This document shows, in pieces, positions 53,564 through 62,254 of a stretch of DNA of 64,000 nucleotides (the stretch's first letter is position 1; each line of letters opens with the position of its first letter). The stretch lies in the NCBI RefSeq assembly GCF_000311745.1, contig NZ_HE978531.1, positions 124,001 through 188,000 of the forward strand, given 5' to 3'. The stretch is from Anaerococcus obesiensis ph10 (lineage in GTDB: Bacteria > Bacillota > Clostridia > Tissierellales > Peptoniphilaceae). The notes beneath the pieces are model-generated. The model was not told the DNA's origin and did not search any database. It saw only the letters and a program-made list of their open reading frames with translations. A program made the translations under genes and the position numbers.

Positions 53564-54976
53564 ATGTTAACAAAAATTAGTAATTTTATAGGACCTATAA
53601 ATGAAATTCTTTATTATCCGATATTAATAATTTTGTTGCTTTTGATAGGTCTTTATTTTACATTTAGGACTAAATTTTTACAAGTTAGGTTATTGAAAGA
53701 ATCAATTAATGTTGTAATGGAAAAACCAGAAGAGGAAGGTGCTGTTTCTTCATTTCAAGCTTTGATGGTTTCTACTGCATCTAGAGTTGGTTCTGGAAAT
53801 ATTGTAGGAATTTCTACAGCAATTTGCCTAGGAGGTTATGGTGCAGTTTTTTGGATGTGGATTGTTGCGATAATTGGTGGAGCAAGTGCTTTTATTGAAT
53901 CTACTCTTGCACAAATTTATAAAAAAAGAGATGAAAATAATAAATCTTACGGTGGACCTGCTTATTATATTGAACAAGGTTTAAAATCTAGAACACTTGG
54001 AATTATTTTTGCTAGTAGTTTGATTTTGACTTATGCAATTGGTTTTAATATGCTTGCATCTTTTAATCTTCAAACTTCTTTTATTGCTTATGATTTTTAT
54101 GATCCAAACAAAACTCCATTTATTATTGGATTAATTCTTGCAATCATTACTGGAATTTGTATTTTTGGTGGCGGGGATAGAATAATTAAATTTACATCAA
54201 CTTTAGTTCCTTTTATGGGAATTATTTATATTTTGGTGGCTATTATTATGATAGTTGTAAATATTTCTTATATTCCAACTGTTTTTTCAAATATTTTTAA
54301 GGATGCTTTTAATTTTAGAGCGATTTTTGCAGGCCTTGCATCTTCTTCAATGATGTATGGAATAAAAAGAGGGCTTTATTCAAACGAAGCTGGTATTGGT
54401 TCAGCACCAAACGCTGCTGCAAGTGCAAATATTTCTCATCCAGCAAAACAAGGTCTTGTTCAAATGCTTTCAGTTTTTATTGATACACTTTTGATTTGCT
54501 CAGCTACAGCTTTTATGTGTCTTTCTTCTGGAATTGAACCAAGCGAGGCTTTAAGTGGAGCTCCTTATGTTCAAGAAAGTCTTTCAACTTTGTTGGGTAG
54601 CTTTGGAAATTATTTTATTTCTTTTTCCTTAGCTTTATTTACTTTTACAACTTTGATTGGAAATTTATTTTATGTAGATAGTAACCTTGCTTATATAAAT
54701 AAAAAAACACCATCAAAAATTTTTATGATAATATTTAGATTGTTTGCAGTAATTGTAATTTTATTGGGAGCTATGAGCAAAGTTAAACTTGCTTGGGATA
54801 TTTCTGATTTGTTGATGGGAATAATGGCTTTAATAAATTTACCTTCAATTCTAATTTTATCTAAAAAAGCTATTGATTGTTTAAAAGATTATGAAATTCA
54901 AAAAGCAAGTGGAAAAAATCCAATATTTAAAGCAAAAGATATTGGTATGAAAGAAAAACTTGATTATTGGAATTAA
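53564..54976 (+). CDS. Alanine/glycine:cation symporter (AGCS family), first copy
   Basis: A 470-residue Na+/H+-coupled amino-acid symporter with about eleven membrane segments. Signature regions: MVSTASRVGSGNIVGISTAICLGGYGAVFWMW in the first core helices (usual form has A/T-GTGNIAGV), YGGPAYYIEQGL, and RGLYSNEAGIGSAPNAAASANISHPAKQG. Substrate is probably Ala or Gly, possibly Gln. The 58% class of paralogue at 57174 shares the fold but its motifs differ (QVGTGSLVG), so the two may have different substrates. RBS AAGGAGGGAATA before ATG. The lysine riboswitch follows. Confidence 0.92.
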   Translation: MLTKISNFIGPINEILYYPILIILLLLIGLYFTFRTKFLQVRLLKESINVVMEKPEEEGAVSSFQALMVSTASRVGSGNIVGISTAICLGGYGAVFWMWIVAIIGGASAFIESTLAQIYKKRDENNKSYGGPAYYIEQGLKSRTLGIIFASSLILTYAIGFNMLASFNLQTSFIAYDFYDPNKTPFIIGLILAIITGICIFGGGDRIIKFTSTLVPFMGIIYILVAIIMIVVNISYIPTVFSNIFKDAFNFRAIFAGLASSSMMYGIKRGLYSNEAGIGSAPNAAASANISHPAKQGLVQMLSVFIDTLLICSATAFMCLSSGIEPSEALSGAPYVQESLSTLLGSFGNYFISFSLALFTFTTLIGNLFYVDSNLAYINKKTPSKIFMIIFRLFAVIVILLGAMSKVKLAWDISDLLMGIMALINLPSILILSKKAIDCLKDYEIQKASGKNPIFKAKDIGMKEKLDYWN

Positions 54977-55029
54977 TTACAAAAAAATAAATAAATTTTA
55001 ACCGTTAGCTTGTTAAAGATTGTTGCAAT

Positions 55030-55058
55030 TTGACAAAACAACTCATTAATGGTAGTAT
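55030..55058 (+). promoter_or_regulatory. Promoter of the lysine riboswitch transcript
   Basis: TTGACA (55030-55035), 17-bp spacer, TAGTAT (55053-55058). Transcription would start a few bases before the aptamer. Confidence 0.75.
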
Positions 55059-55075
55059 TCATAGTGCAATTGAAC

Positions 55076-55304
55076 AAGCGTGATAGAGGTGCGGAAAACA
55101 TTAGTAAAATATTTTTTTGGGAATCGAAAATATTTGAAAGGGTAATCCACCGAGGGATTTTGAGTCTGCCCAAGACTTAAAGTTGCCGGGACGATTGGAG
55201 AATATCTGTCGTACTGCCATATTTTTATGGAGAGCTGTCGTGGTTTATAATTATTTTATATAGTTTAATATTTAAGTCATGGCATGCGTCATGACTTTTT
55301 TTGC
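55076..55304 (+). ncRNA. Lysine riboswitch (L box) with terminator
   Basis: GTGATAGAGGTGCGG (from 55080) and the later GGAGAGCTGTCGTGG (to about 55243) close the P1 helix, pairing GTGATAG with CTGTCGT. Between them are ATTAGTA, TGGGAATCGAAA, CACCGAGGG, TTGCCGGGAC and the ATATCTGTCGTAC junction, as in B. subtilis lysC L box. A terminator, AAGTCATG (55274-55281) with CATGACTT (55290-55297) and T-run, follows, so lysine should lower expression of the downstream transporter. Confidence 0.9.
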
Positions 55305-55330
55305 AATTTAAATTCGAGAGGAGTTTTAAA

Positions 55331-56923
55331 ATGAACAAAAAAAGAAAATTACCATTACTTTTGGTAATTTCTTTAGCACCGATAATTGTTTCGATATTTA
55401 TTGTAGAAAGTGGTATTGAAACTTATGCTAGTATTTGGGCGTTATTACCCCCAGTTGTGGCAATTTTAATGGCACTTATGACAAAAGAAGTATATTCTTC
55501 TTTATTTTTGGGGATTGTAATAGGAGCAATATTAGCATCAAAAAGATCTTTGGCAAAATTTTTAGATAATATTGTTGTAAAAGGTCTAACTAATTCTATT
55601 TCACAAACTTCAGGAATTTTTATTTTCTTGATAGTTTTGGGAATTTTGGTAGTATTAATAAATCATTCTGGAGGATCAAAAGCATTTGGGCAATGGGCTG
55701 ACAAAAAGATAAAATCAAGAAAAGGATCACAACTTGCAACATATTTTTTATGCATTATGCTTTTTATTGATGATTATTTTAATTGTTTGACATCAGGTTC
55801 TGTAATGAGACCAATTACTGATTCTCACAGAATTTCTAGAGCAAAACTTGCTTATCTTATAGATGCAACAGCAGCTCCAATTTGTATGATTGCACCAATT
55901 TCATCATGGGCTGCTGCAGTTTCTGGATATGCACAAGGAACAGGTCTTTCGGGAATAGAATTATTTATAAAGGCGATTCCTTATAATTTTTATTCTATTT
56001 TAACTTTGTTTTTTGTAATATCTCTTATTCTTTTTGGAAGAGATTATGGTCCTATGAAAGATTTTGAAGATAGGGCAATTAATGATGGAGACTTGGGAAA
56101 TATAGTAGAATCAGAAGTTAGTGCAGAAGATGGTAATCCTGAAGGAAAAGTTATTGATTTAGTTTTTCCAATTTTAAGTCTTATTATAATTTCTGTTTTG
56201 TCTTTAGTTCATATTGGTGGATTTTTTGATAAATCTAGTGAATTTTATATGGATTTTGTAAATGCTTTTGCAAATACTGATTCGACAGTTGCTCTTCCAA
56301 TGGGAGCAATTATAGCTTTAATTATTACGATAATTTATTTTCTGATAAGAAAAGTTATAAGTTTTGAAAAATCTATGGATGCAATCCCAGAAGGTTTTCA
56401 ATCAATGGTTCCTGCAATTTTGATTTTAACAATGGCTACAAGCTTAAAAAATATTTCAAATGATTTGTTAGGCTCAACAAAATTTGTCGGAAATCTTATG
56501 ACAAATGCAGCAAGTGGACTTAGCACATTTTTGCCAGCTGTTATATTTGTTGTAGCAATTTTATTAGCGTTTGCAACTGGAACAAGTTGGGGAACTTTTG
56601 GAATTTTGATTCCTATAGTAGCATCAATGTTTGATCCAACTGATCCAATATTTTTTATAGGAATTTCAGCTTGTCTTTCAGGAGCAGTTTGTGGAGATCA
56701 TATTTCTCCAATTTCTGATACAACAATTATGTCATCAGCAGGAGCAGGATGCGTTCACGTCGATCATGTAAGAACTCAACTGCCTTATGGAATAACTGTT
56801 GCATCAATAGCTACAATTTCTTTTATAATAGCAGGCTTTACACAATCAGCTTTAATTTCAATAGCTTTTGGAGCAATTGTAATTTTTATTTTTATGTTGT
56901 ATTTAAATAAAAGTAAAAAATGA
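55331..56923 (+). CDS. NhaC-superfamily transporter under a lysine riboswitch, probable lysine transporter
   Basis: A 530-residue polytopic protein, NhaC superfamily. LPPVVAILMALMTKEVYSSLF, LFIDDYFNCLTSGSVMRPITDSHRISRAKLAYLIDATAAPICM, FATGTSWGTFGI and SGAVCGDHISPISDTTIMSSAG are its family motifs. NhaC-like genes preceded by lysine riboswitches have been predicted as lysine transporters (LysW). So this is likely lysine uptake and not sodium extrusion; it differs from the 43002 gene, which has no L box. ATG 55331 is chosen as GAGAGGAG precedes it; the upstream in-frame start at 55301 lies in the terminator tail. Confidence 0.88.
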   Translation: MNKKRKLPLLLVISLAPIIVSIFIVESGIETYASIWALLPPVVAILMALMTKEVYSSLFLGIVIGAILASKRSLAKFLDNIVVKGLTNSISQTSGIFIFLIVLGILVVLINHSGGSKAFGQWADKKIKSRKGSQLATYFLCIMLFIDDYFNCLTSGSVMRPITDSHRISRAKLAYLIDATAAPICMIAPISSWAAAVSGYAQGTGLSGIELFIKAIPYNFYSILTLFFVISLILFGRDYGPMKDFEDRAINDGDLGNIVESEVSAEDGNPEGKVIDLVFPILSLIIISVLSLVHIGGFFDKSSEFYMDFVNAFANTDSTVALPMGAIIALIITIIYFLIRKVISFEKSMDAIPEGFQSMVPAILILTMATSLKNISNDLLGSTKFVGNLMTNAASGLSTFLPAVIFVVAILLAFATGTSWGTFGILIPIVASMFDPTDPIFFIGISACLSGAVCGDHISPISDTTIMSSAGAGCVHVDHVRTQLPYGITVASIATISFIIAGFTQSALISIAFGAIVIFIFMLYLNKSKK

Positions 56924-56952
56924 TTTTGTGATTTTTGTAAAGGTATAAATAC

Positions 56953-57027
56953 AATCGTCCTTAGTTAGAATTTTATCTTAAAAATTTAAAAATTAAGATT
57001 TACTTCTAATTAGGGGCGATTTTTTAT
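56953..57027 (+). terminator. Long branched terminator after the lysine transporter
   Basis: Outer stem AATCGTCCTTAGTTAGAA (56953-56970) pairs with TTCTAATTAGGGGCGATT (57004-57021), allowing G-T; inside it TTTATCTTAAAAATTT and its partner form a second AT stem. T-run after. Confidence 0.65.
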
Positions 57028-57089
57028 TTTGTAAGAGATTTTTTTACTGTAATTTATTTTTTGAAAAAATTAATTAAAAAATAAATTAT

Positions 57090-57118
57090 TTTACATTAAA
57101 GATTAAGTCAAGTATAAT
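57090..57118 (+). promoter_or_regulatory. Promoter of the second AGCS gene
   Basis: TTTACA (57090-57095), 17-bp spacer, TATAAT (57113-57118). Confidence 0.75.
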
Positions 57119-57173
57119 TAGAAACTAACATAAAAAATATGGATAAAAATGATATTTAAGAAAGAGAGGATTT

Positions 57174-58586
57174 ATGTTTTTATTAGATAACATAATTGGT
57201 ATTGCAGATTTTTTGTGGAGCAATATTATTGGTTATGTTTTATTAGGAGTAGGTCTTTATTATACAATAAGATTAGGTTTTCCTCAGATAAGATATGCTA
57301 AAGATATAAAAGATGTTTTGAAGAAAAATTTAAAAAGTGATGATAATGTTTCAGGCTTTGGAGCTTTGGCTGCTGCTGTTGGTGGACAAGTGGGAACAGG
57401 TTCTTTGGTAGGAGTTGCTTCTGCTCTTGTAGCTGGTGGTCCTGGTGCGATTTTTTGGATGTGGGTTACTTCAATTTTAGGTATGGTAATCACTTTTGCC
57501 GAAACAGTTTTAGGTCAAGTTTATAGGGTTAAATTATCTGATGGAACTTATAGGGGTGGTCCAGCATATTATATTAGAAATGGTTTGGGCAAAAGAGTTT
57601 TATCAATTATAACAGCATTTTTATATATAATTGGTGTAGGATTATGTATAGCCTTTATGCAAACAAATTCAATAGCAAATGGATTTAAGGATGTTATTGA
57701 TTTTAATCCAATTATAGTAGGGGTCATTGTAACAATTCTTGCAGGAATAATTACTATTGGTGGAGTAAAAAGACTTACAAAAGTTACAGGATTTTTGGTG
57801 CCAATTATGGCAGCTTTTTATGTAATAATTGTTTTTATAATTATAATTACAAATATTAGTAAACTTCCTTCTGTTATTGCATTAATTTTTAAATCAGCTT
57901 TTAGTCCACAAGCAGCTGTTGGAGGAATTGTTGGTCATAGTGTAATGCAAGCTTTTAGAAATGGAGTTGCAAGAGGATTATTTTCAAACGATGCAGGTAA
58001 TGGAATTGCAGGAATTATGCATTCATCAGCTGACGTTGACCATCCAGCAGAACAAGGATTTTTGGGAATGTTTGGAACCTTTGTAACAACTTGTATAATT
58101 TGTTCGCTTACAGCTTTCGCGATTTTATTAACTGGTGTTTTGGGAAATGGATCTGACGGAATAAATCTTGTTCAAGATGCTTTTTCTGCACAAATCGGGC
58201 TAGTTGGAAGATGGGTTGTTGCTTTTGCTATGGCATTTTTTGGATTTACAACATTAATTGCAGATTTATTTTATGGAGAAGCTAATGTAATTCATATATT
58301 CAAAGAAAATTTTAAAATTCCACTTTGGATTTATAGAATTTTTGCAGCTGTTATGTTTATAGTTTCTACAAAAATGTCCCTTGATAGAGTTTGGGGGTTG
58401 ATTGATGTTTTTGTAGGAATTTTGGTATTTATAAATGTAATAACATTAATATTTTTGTTTAAATCCGTAAAAACTGTTTTAGATGATTATGAAAAACAAA
58501 AACAAGAAGGAAAAAAGCCTGTTTGGGATAAGGAAAATAATAGTCTTTATTCTGATGAGGGAGAATATAAAAATTTTAAAATATAA
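57174..58586 (+). CDS. Alanine/glycine:cation symporter (AGCS family), second copy
   Basis: A 470-residue AGCS symporter, same length as the first copy. AAAVGGQVGTGSLVGVASALVAGGPGAIFWMW is the core motif, YRGGPAYYIRNGL and RGLFSNDAGNGIAGIMHSSADVDHPAEQG the second. The GxGNxA-type loop here reads VGTGSLVG, and ND replaces NE in the SNEAG motif, so substrate choice may differ from the first copy. About eleven membrane segments. RBS AGAGAGGAT before ATG. It is a single gene with its own promoter and terminator. Confidence 0.92.
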   Translation: MFLLDNIIGIADFLWSNIIGYVLLGVGLYYTIRLGFPQIRYAKDIKDVLKKNLKSDDNVSGFGALAAAVGGQVGTGSLVGVASALVAGGPGAIFWMWVTSILGMVITFAETVLGQVYRVKLSDGTYRGGPAYYIRNGLGKRVLSIITAFLYIIGVGLCIAFMQTNSIANGFKDVIDFNPIIVGVIVTILAGIITIGGVKRLTKVTGFLVPIMAAFYVIIVFIIIITNISKLPSVIALIFKSAFSPQAAVGGIVGHSVMQAFRNGVARGLFSNDAGNGIAGIMHSSADVDHPAEQGFLGMFGTFVTTCIICSLTAFAILLTGVLGNGSDGINLVQDAFSAQIGLVGRWVVAFAMAFFGFTTLIADLFYGEANVIHIFKENFKIPLWIYRIFAAVMFIVSTKMSLDRVWGLIDVFVGILVFINVITLIFLFKSVKTVLDDYEKQKQEGKKPVWDKENNSLYSDEGEYKNFKI

Positions 58587-58593
58587 AATTCTA

Positions 58594-58622
58594 AAAATCT
58601 TAGCTTGTGCTAGGATTTTTTA
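58594..58622 (+). terminator. Terminator after the second AGCS gene
   Basis: AAAATCTTAGC (58594-58604), loop TTGT, GCTAGGATTTT (58609-58619), T-run. Confidence 0.88.
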
Positions 58623-58738
58623 TTTTCCAAAATATTAACAAATATGTTAAGTAAAATAAGCTAGAAATTTAAAAAATATTTCATTTAAAAAATAAAATCG
58701 TATAATCAAAAAGTAAAGTTAAGTACATGGAGGTATTT

Positions 58739-59695
58739 ATGAATAAGTTAGGAAGAAAAGTTGTTTTGATTGGTAGTGGATTTGTAGGATCTTCTTATGC
58801 ATTTGCTTTGGTTAATTCTGGACTTGCAAGTACTCTTTCAATTATTGATATAGATAAGGACAAGGCGATTGCAGATGTTAATGATTTGATGGATGCAAGT
58901 TGTAAAACACAATCTCCAACTTTGGTTAAGGAAGGTTCTTACGAAGACTGTAAAGATGCTGATTTGGTTGTTTTGTGTTATGGAAATAGCCAAAAAAATC
59001 TTACAAATAGACTAAATGATATAAAAATTGCAAGTAGGATGGTTGTTGATACAATTCCAAAAGTTATTGAAAATGGTTATGATGGAATAATTTTGCTTGC
59101 AACAAATCCAGTTGATGTTATTTCAAAAGTTGTTCAAAAAGTTTCAGGTCTTCCTTATAATAAAATTGTAGGAAGTGGAACAAATCTTGATACAGCAAGA
59201 TTTATCCAATATTTGGCAAAAGAAGTAACTTGTAATCCAAAAGATGTTGAAGCTTATGTAATAGGTGAGCATGGCAATTCATCAGTTGCTTTGTGGTCAA
59301 ATGCAAGAATTAAGGGGATTTCTATTGATAAATTTTTAGATAATATTGACAATGAGGATAAGTTTAAAGAAGAAGTTTCTGAAAAAATTAGGGACAAGGC
59401 TTTTCAAATTATAAAAGGAAAAGGTGCAACTCATTTTGGAATTGCAAATTGCTTGCTTGATTTTACAAGAGCAATTTTATTGGATGAAAAGAAAATTATA
59501 ATGACATCAGCATATCTTGATGGAGAATATAACAACAAGGGTTTATACACAGGAGTTCCAGCAGTAATTGGGGCAAATGGATGTGAAAAAATTCTTGAGA
59601 TGGACATTTCTAAAAAGGAACAAGAAATGTTTGATAAATCATGCAAGGATCTTGAAGAAAATTATAAACTTGCCCAAGAGGTTTTGGATGAATAA
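58739..59695 (+). CDS. ldh: L-lactate dehydrogenase
   Basis: NAD-dependent reduction of pyruvate to L-lactate; 318 residues from ATG 58739. The NAD fold motif VVLIGSGFVGSSYAFAL with the acidic IIDID that selects NADH, the active-loop region GNSQKNLTNRL with the Gln and Arg typical of LDH, ATNPVDV with the conserved Asn, and the catalytic His in VIGEHGNSS are present. The loop has NLT where most LDHs have PGE, so substrate preference may be relaxed (LDH versus hydroxyisocaproate-type enzymes). The start at 58739 is preferred to 58727, since GGAGGT precedes it. Confidence 0.88.
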   Translation: MNKLGRKVVLIGSGFVGSSYAFALVNSGLASTLSIIDIDKDKAIADVNDLMDASCKTQSPTLVKEGSYEDCKDADLVVLCYGNSQKNLTNRLNDIKIASRMVVDTIPKVIENGYDGIILLATNPVDVISKVVQKVSGLPYNKIVGSGTNLDTARFIQYLAKEVTCNPKDVEAYVIGEHGNSSVALWSNARIKGISIDKFLDNIDNEDKFKEEVSEKIRDKAFQIIKGKGATHFGIANCLLDFTRAILLDEKKIIMTSAYLDGEYNNKGLYTGVPAVIGANGCEKILEMDISKKEQEMFDKSCKDLEENYKLAQEVLDE

Positions 59696-60020
59696 ATTAT
59701 ATTATAAATATTTTCTTTTTGGAATTTGTGATATTATAATTTGCTTTGCTCTATATAAAATGATAAATATTTATGCTGGACTTCTTGGCTTATTTTTATC
59801 TAATATGTCTAAGGCATTTTTTGAAAAATCTTTTTATAAAAGTATAGATAAGTTTAAAAAGCTAGCAAAAAATTCTAATTTAAGTTATGAACAATTATCA
59901 GATATTTGTAAAATGGATGAAAATGATATAAAAATTCTTATTGGAAATGAAAACAAGGGATTTAAAGCTGAAAATATTAAGCTGGCTATTAAAAATTTAG
60001 AAAATTATTTAAATAAATAA
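59688..60020 (+). CDS. Small membrane protein with a helical cytoplasmic tail, unknown
   Basis: A 110-residue protein. Residues ~8-43 contain two hydrophobic segments (YFLFGICDIIICFALYKM and IYAGLLGLFLSNMSK); residues 50-110 are hydrophilic and helical, with the pattern YEQLSDICKMDENDIKILIGNENKGF that resembles a helix-turn-helix or UBA-like motif; no family is recognised. ATG 59688 overlaps the ldh stop by eight bases and AAGAGG precedes it; a start at 59568, inside ldh, would add residues without any pattern. It shares transcript with ldh and ends in a terminator. Confidence 0.7.
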   Translation: MNKLYYKYFLFGICDIIICFALYKMINIYAGLLGLFLSNMSKAFFEKSFYKSIDKFKKLAKNSNLSYEQLSDICKMDENDIKILIGNENKGFKAENIKLAIKNLENYLNK

Positions 60021-60026
60021 TTAGTA

Positions 60027-60058
60027 TAGAGTCATATTATTATGGCTCTATTTTTTTG
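60027..60058 (+). terminator. Terminator after the ldh unit
   Basis: ATAGAGTCATA (60027-60037) and TATGGCTCTAT (60042-60052), loop TTAT, T-run. Confidence 0.88.
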
Positions 60059-60076
60059 CAAAAATTTAAGCTTTAT

Positions 60077-60105
60077 TTTACTTAATTTCTTTTTTCTACT
60101 ATAAT
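60077..60105 (+). promoter_or_regulatory. Promoter of the TPP riboswitch and thiC
   Basis: TTTACT (60077-60082), 17-bp spacer, TATAAT (60100-60105). Confidence 0.75.
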
Positions 60106-60126
60106 GATAATTGTAAATTAATGATC

Positions 60127-60241
60127 TATGGGAGCTATGTGCTGAGAGGAAGTTCGACTTCGACCATCAAACCGGACAGGATAATGCCTGCAAGGGATGA
60201 AGCATATTTATTCTCCTATAAGTAATTTTAGGAGGTTTTTT
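60127..60241 (+). ncRNA. TPP riboswitch (THI box) before thiC
   Basis: P1 TATG / CATA (60127-60130 and 60203-60206) encloses GGGAGCT, the conserved GCTGAGAGG, AACCGGA, the pyrophosphate-sensor CAGGATAATGCCTG and CAAGGGA. Downstream TCTCCTA (60212-60218) pairs with TAGGAGG (60229-60235) and is followed by seven T, so this hairpin is both a terminator and masks the only AGGAGG before thiC. TPP should repress thiC. Confidence 0.92.
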
Positions 60242-60247
60242 TAATTT

Positions 60248-61543
60248 ATGAAATATAAGACACAGATGGAAGCTGCAAAACATGGTTTTGTAACTGAAGA
60301 GATGAAAATTGTTGCCAAAAAAGAAAATGTTAGTGAAGAATTTCTTTTAGAAAAAATAGCAAAGGGCGAAATTGTAATTCCTAGAAATAAAAATCACAAT
60401 TCCATTTCTCCAGAAGGAATTGGCACAGGATTAAAAACTAAAATCAATGTAAATTTAGGAATTTCAAAAGATTTAAATGACCTTGATCTTGAGATGCAAA
60501 AAGTTGATATGGCACTAAAAATGGGGGCTGAATCAATTATGGATTTATCAAATTATGGTAAAACTCAAGAATTTAGAAAAAGATTAATTGAAAAATCTAC
60601 AGCGATGATTGGGACTGTTCCTATGTATGATGCAGTTGGATTTTTGGATAAGGGTTTAAGTTTTATAAAAGCAAAAGAATTTTTGGATGTTGTAAGAAAC
60701 CATGCAGAAAATGGAGTTGATTTTGTTACAATTCACTGTGGAATAAATAGGGCAAACGCTGAAATTTTTATGAGAAATAGAAGGGTAAATGAAATTGTAT
60801 CTCGTGGTGGATCACTTTTATTTGGTTGGATGAAAATGAATGATAAAGAAAATCCATTCTACGAATATTATGATGAACTTTTAGATATTTTAAGAGAATA
60901 TGATGTTACCTTATCACTTGGAGATTCTTTAAGACCAGGTGGAATTCACGATGCAACAGATCCTGCCCAAATTGCAGAACTAATTACTCTTGGAGAGCTT
61001 ACAAAAAGAGCTTGGGAGAAAGATGTTCAAGTAATAATTGAAGGACCAGGACACGTTCCAATAAATGATATTGAAATGAATATGAAACTTGAAAAAAAAT
61101 TATGCCACAACGCACCATTTTATGTTTTGGGACCTTTGGTTTGTGATGTCGCTCCAGGATATGACCATATTACAAGTGCAATTGGAGGAGCAATTGCAGC
61201 AAGTTATGGAGCAGATTTCCTTTGTTATGTAACTCCAGCAGAACATTTGAAACTTCCAGATGTTGATGATGTAAAAGAAGGAATTATTGCAGCAAAAATT
61301 GCAGCTCATGCTGGAGATATTGCAAAATTAAAAGACGCAAGCAAATGGGATCTTGAAATGAGCAAGAGAAGGCAAAAACTTGATTGGGAAGGAATGTTTG
61401 AACTTGCAATTGATCCTGAAAAATGTAGAAGATATAGAGCTTCATCAAGTCCAGAAGAAGAAAATACTTGCACCATGTGTGGGGCAATGTGCTCAGCTAG
61501 AAACATGAATTTAATTCTTGAAGGAAAAGATATAAAATTATAA
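60248..61543 (+). CDS. thiC: Phosphomethylpyrimidine synthase ThiC
   Basis: Radical SAM enzyme that converts aminoimidazole ribotide to hydroxymethylpyrimidine phosphate in thiamine synthesis; 431 residues, the short anaerobe-type form. Motifs: [61 protein letters not shown] and [13 protein letters not shown]. The cluster cysteines near the C-terminus are C408, C411 and C415 (CTMCGAMC), spacing CX2CX3C, one residue shorter than CX2CX4C of the long forms. BzaF-like paralogues (benzimidazole synthesis) look similar, but the TPP riboswitch supports ThiC. No other thi gene is in the window. Confidence 0.95.
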   Translation: MKYKTQMEAAKHGFVTEEMKIVAKKENVSEEFLLEKIAKGEIVIPRNKNHNSISPEGIGTGLKTKINVNLGISKDLNDLDLEMQKVDMALKMGAESIMDLSNYGKTQEFRKRLIEKSTAMIGTVPMYDAVGFLDKGLSFIKAKEFLDVVRNHAENGVDFVTIHCGINRANAEIFMRNRRVNEIVSRGGSLLFGWMKMNDKENPFYEYYDELLDILREYDVTLSLGDSLRPGGIHDATDPAQIAELITLGELTKRAWEKDVQVIIEGPGHVPINDIEMNMKLEKKLCHNAPFYVLGPLVCDVAPGYDHITSAIGGAIAASYGADFLCYVTPAEHLKLPDVDDVKEGIIAAKIAAHAGDIAKLKDASKWDLEMSKRRQKLDWEGMFELAIDPEKCRRYRASSSPEEENTCTMCGAMCSARNMNLILEGKDIKL

Positions 61544-61548
61544 AATTT

Positions 61549-61580
61549 AAAAAAGTGCGAAAAGATTTCGCACTTTTTTT
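61549..61580. terminator. Bidirectional terminator between thiC and the HAD gene
   Basis: AAAAAAGTGCGAAA (61549-61562), loop AGA, TTTCGCACTTTTTT (61566-61579). Confidence 0.92.
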
Positions 61581-62250
61581 ACAATATTTTTTTAATTTCA
61601 GATAAATTTTTTACTTGATAAGTGAAATTTTCATCTGAAATTTTTTTGTCTTCCTTATTAAAATAAATAGATTTGATTTTTGAATTTTTTGCACCAATTA
61701 TGTCTGATTTTATGCTATCTCCAATCATGATTAAATCATCATTTGAAAATTTTGTAAGATCCATTATTTTTTGGAAAAATTTCTTATCTGGTTTTTCAAA
61801 ACCGATTTTATCTGATACAAAAATTTTATCAAAATACTTATCAAGATTTGATTTTTTTAACCTATTTTCCTGCATTTTATATATCCCATTGCTTGCAGTA
61901 AAAATTTTGTATTTATCCGATAAATATAATAATAAATCCTCAATTCCGTCGACCATTTCAATTTCATAATATAAAAAATTTACAAATAAATCATTGAAAA
62001 GGCCTTTTTCTATATCTAGATTAAAATATTTACCCATCAAATAATCTCTTTTTATAAAAACTTCTTTTATATTAATTTCTCCTAATTTTTGCTTGGTCCA
62101 TAAAATATCATTAACCTTATTAAAATAAGAAAAATCTTCTTCTTTAAATTTTAAATTGAAATTTTTTAAAGTTTTTAAAAAAGAATTTTTGGAACATTTT
62201 TCAAAATCAAAAATCGTATCATCTATATCAATTAAAACTGCTTTAATCAT
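61579..62250 (-). CDS. HAD-family phosphatase (YjjG-like)
   Basis: A 223-residue HAD hydrolase: motif I DIDDT (D8 nucleophile, D10), TASNG as motif II, the lysine of motif III in FEKPDKKFF, and MIGDSIKSDI as motif IV with its two aspartates. The cap is helical, inserted after motif I (C1 type). The long cap and the sequence around FDFEKCSKNSFLKTL are like the pyrimidine nucleotidase YjjG group. Acts on a phosphomonoester; the substrate is not readable. Four bases separate it from the ATPase gene upstream on the same strand. Confidence 0.88.
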   Translation of the reverse strand: MIKAVLIDIDDTIFDFEKCSKNSFLKTLKNFNLKFKEEDFSYFNKVNDILWTKQKLGEINIKEVFIKRDYLMGKYFNLDIEKGLFNDLFVNFLYYEIEMVDGIEDLLLYLSDKYKIFTASNGIYKMQENRLKKSNLDKYFDKIFVSDKIGFEKPDKKFFQKIMDLTKFSNDDLIMIGDSIKSDIIGAKNSKIKSIYFNKEDKKISDENFTYQVKNLSEIKKIL

Positions 62251-62254
62251 TTTA

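Noticed and set aside
55000-55173. Minus-strand 66-codon frame over the lysine riboswitch
   Set aside because: Entirely inside the conserved aptamer and promoter, no ribosome site.
59568-59687. Upstream start for the small membrane protein inside ldh
   Set aside because: Would add 40 residues translated from the ldh 3' end in another frame; ATG 59688 has AAGAGG and the stop-start overlap.
60248-61543. BzaF/benzimidazole synthase instead of ThiC
   Set aside because: The leader is a TPP riboswitch, not a cobalamin one, and no other bza or cob genes are present.
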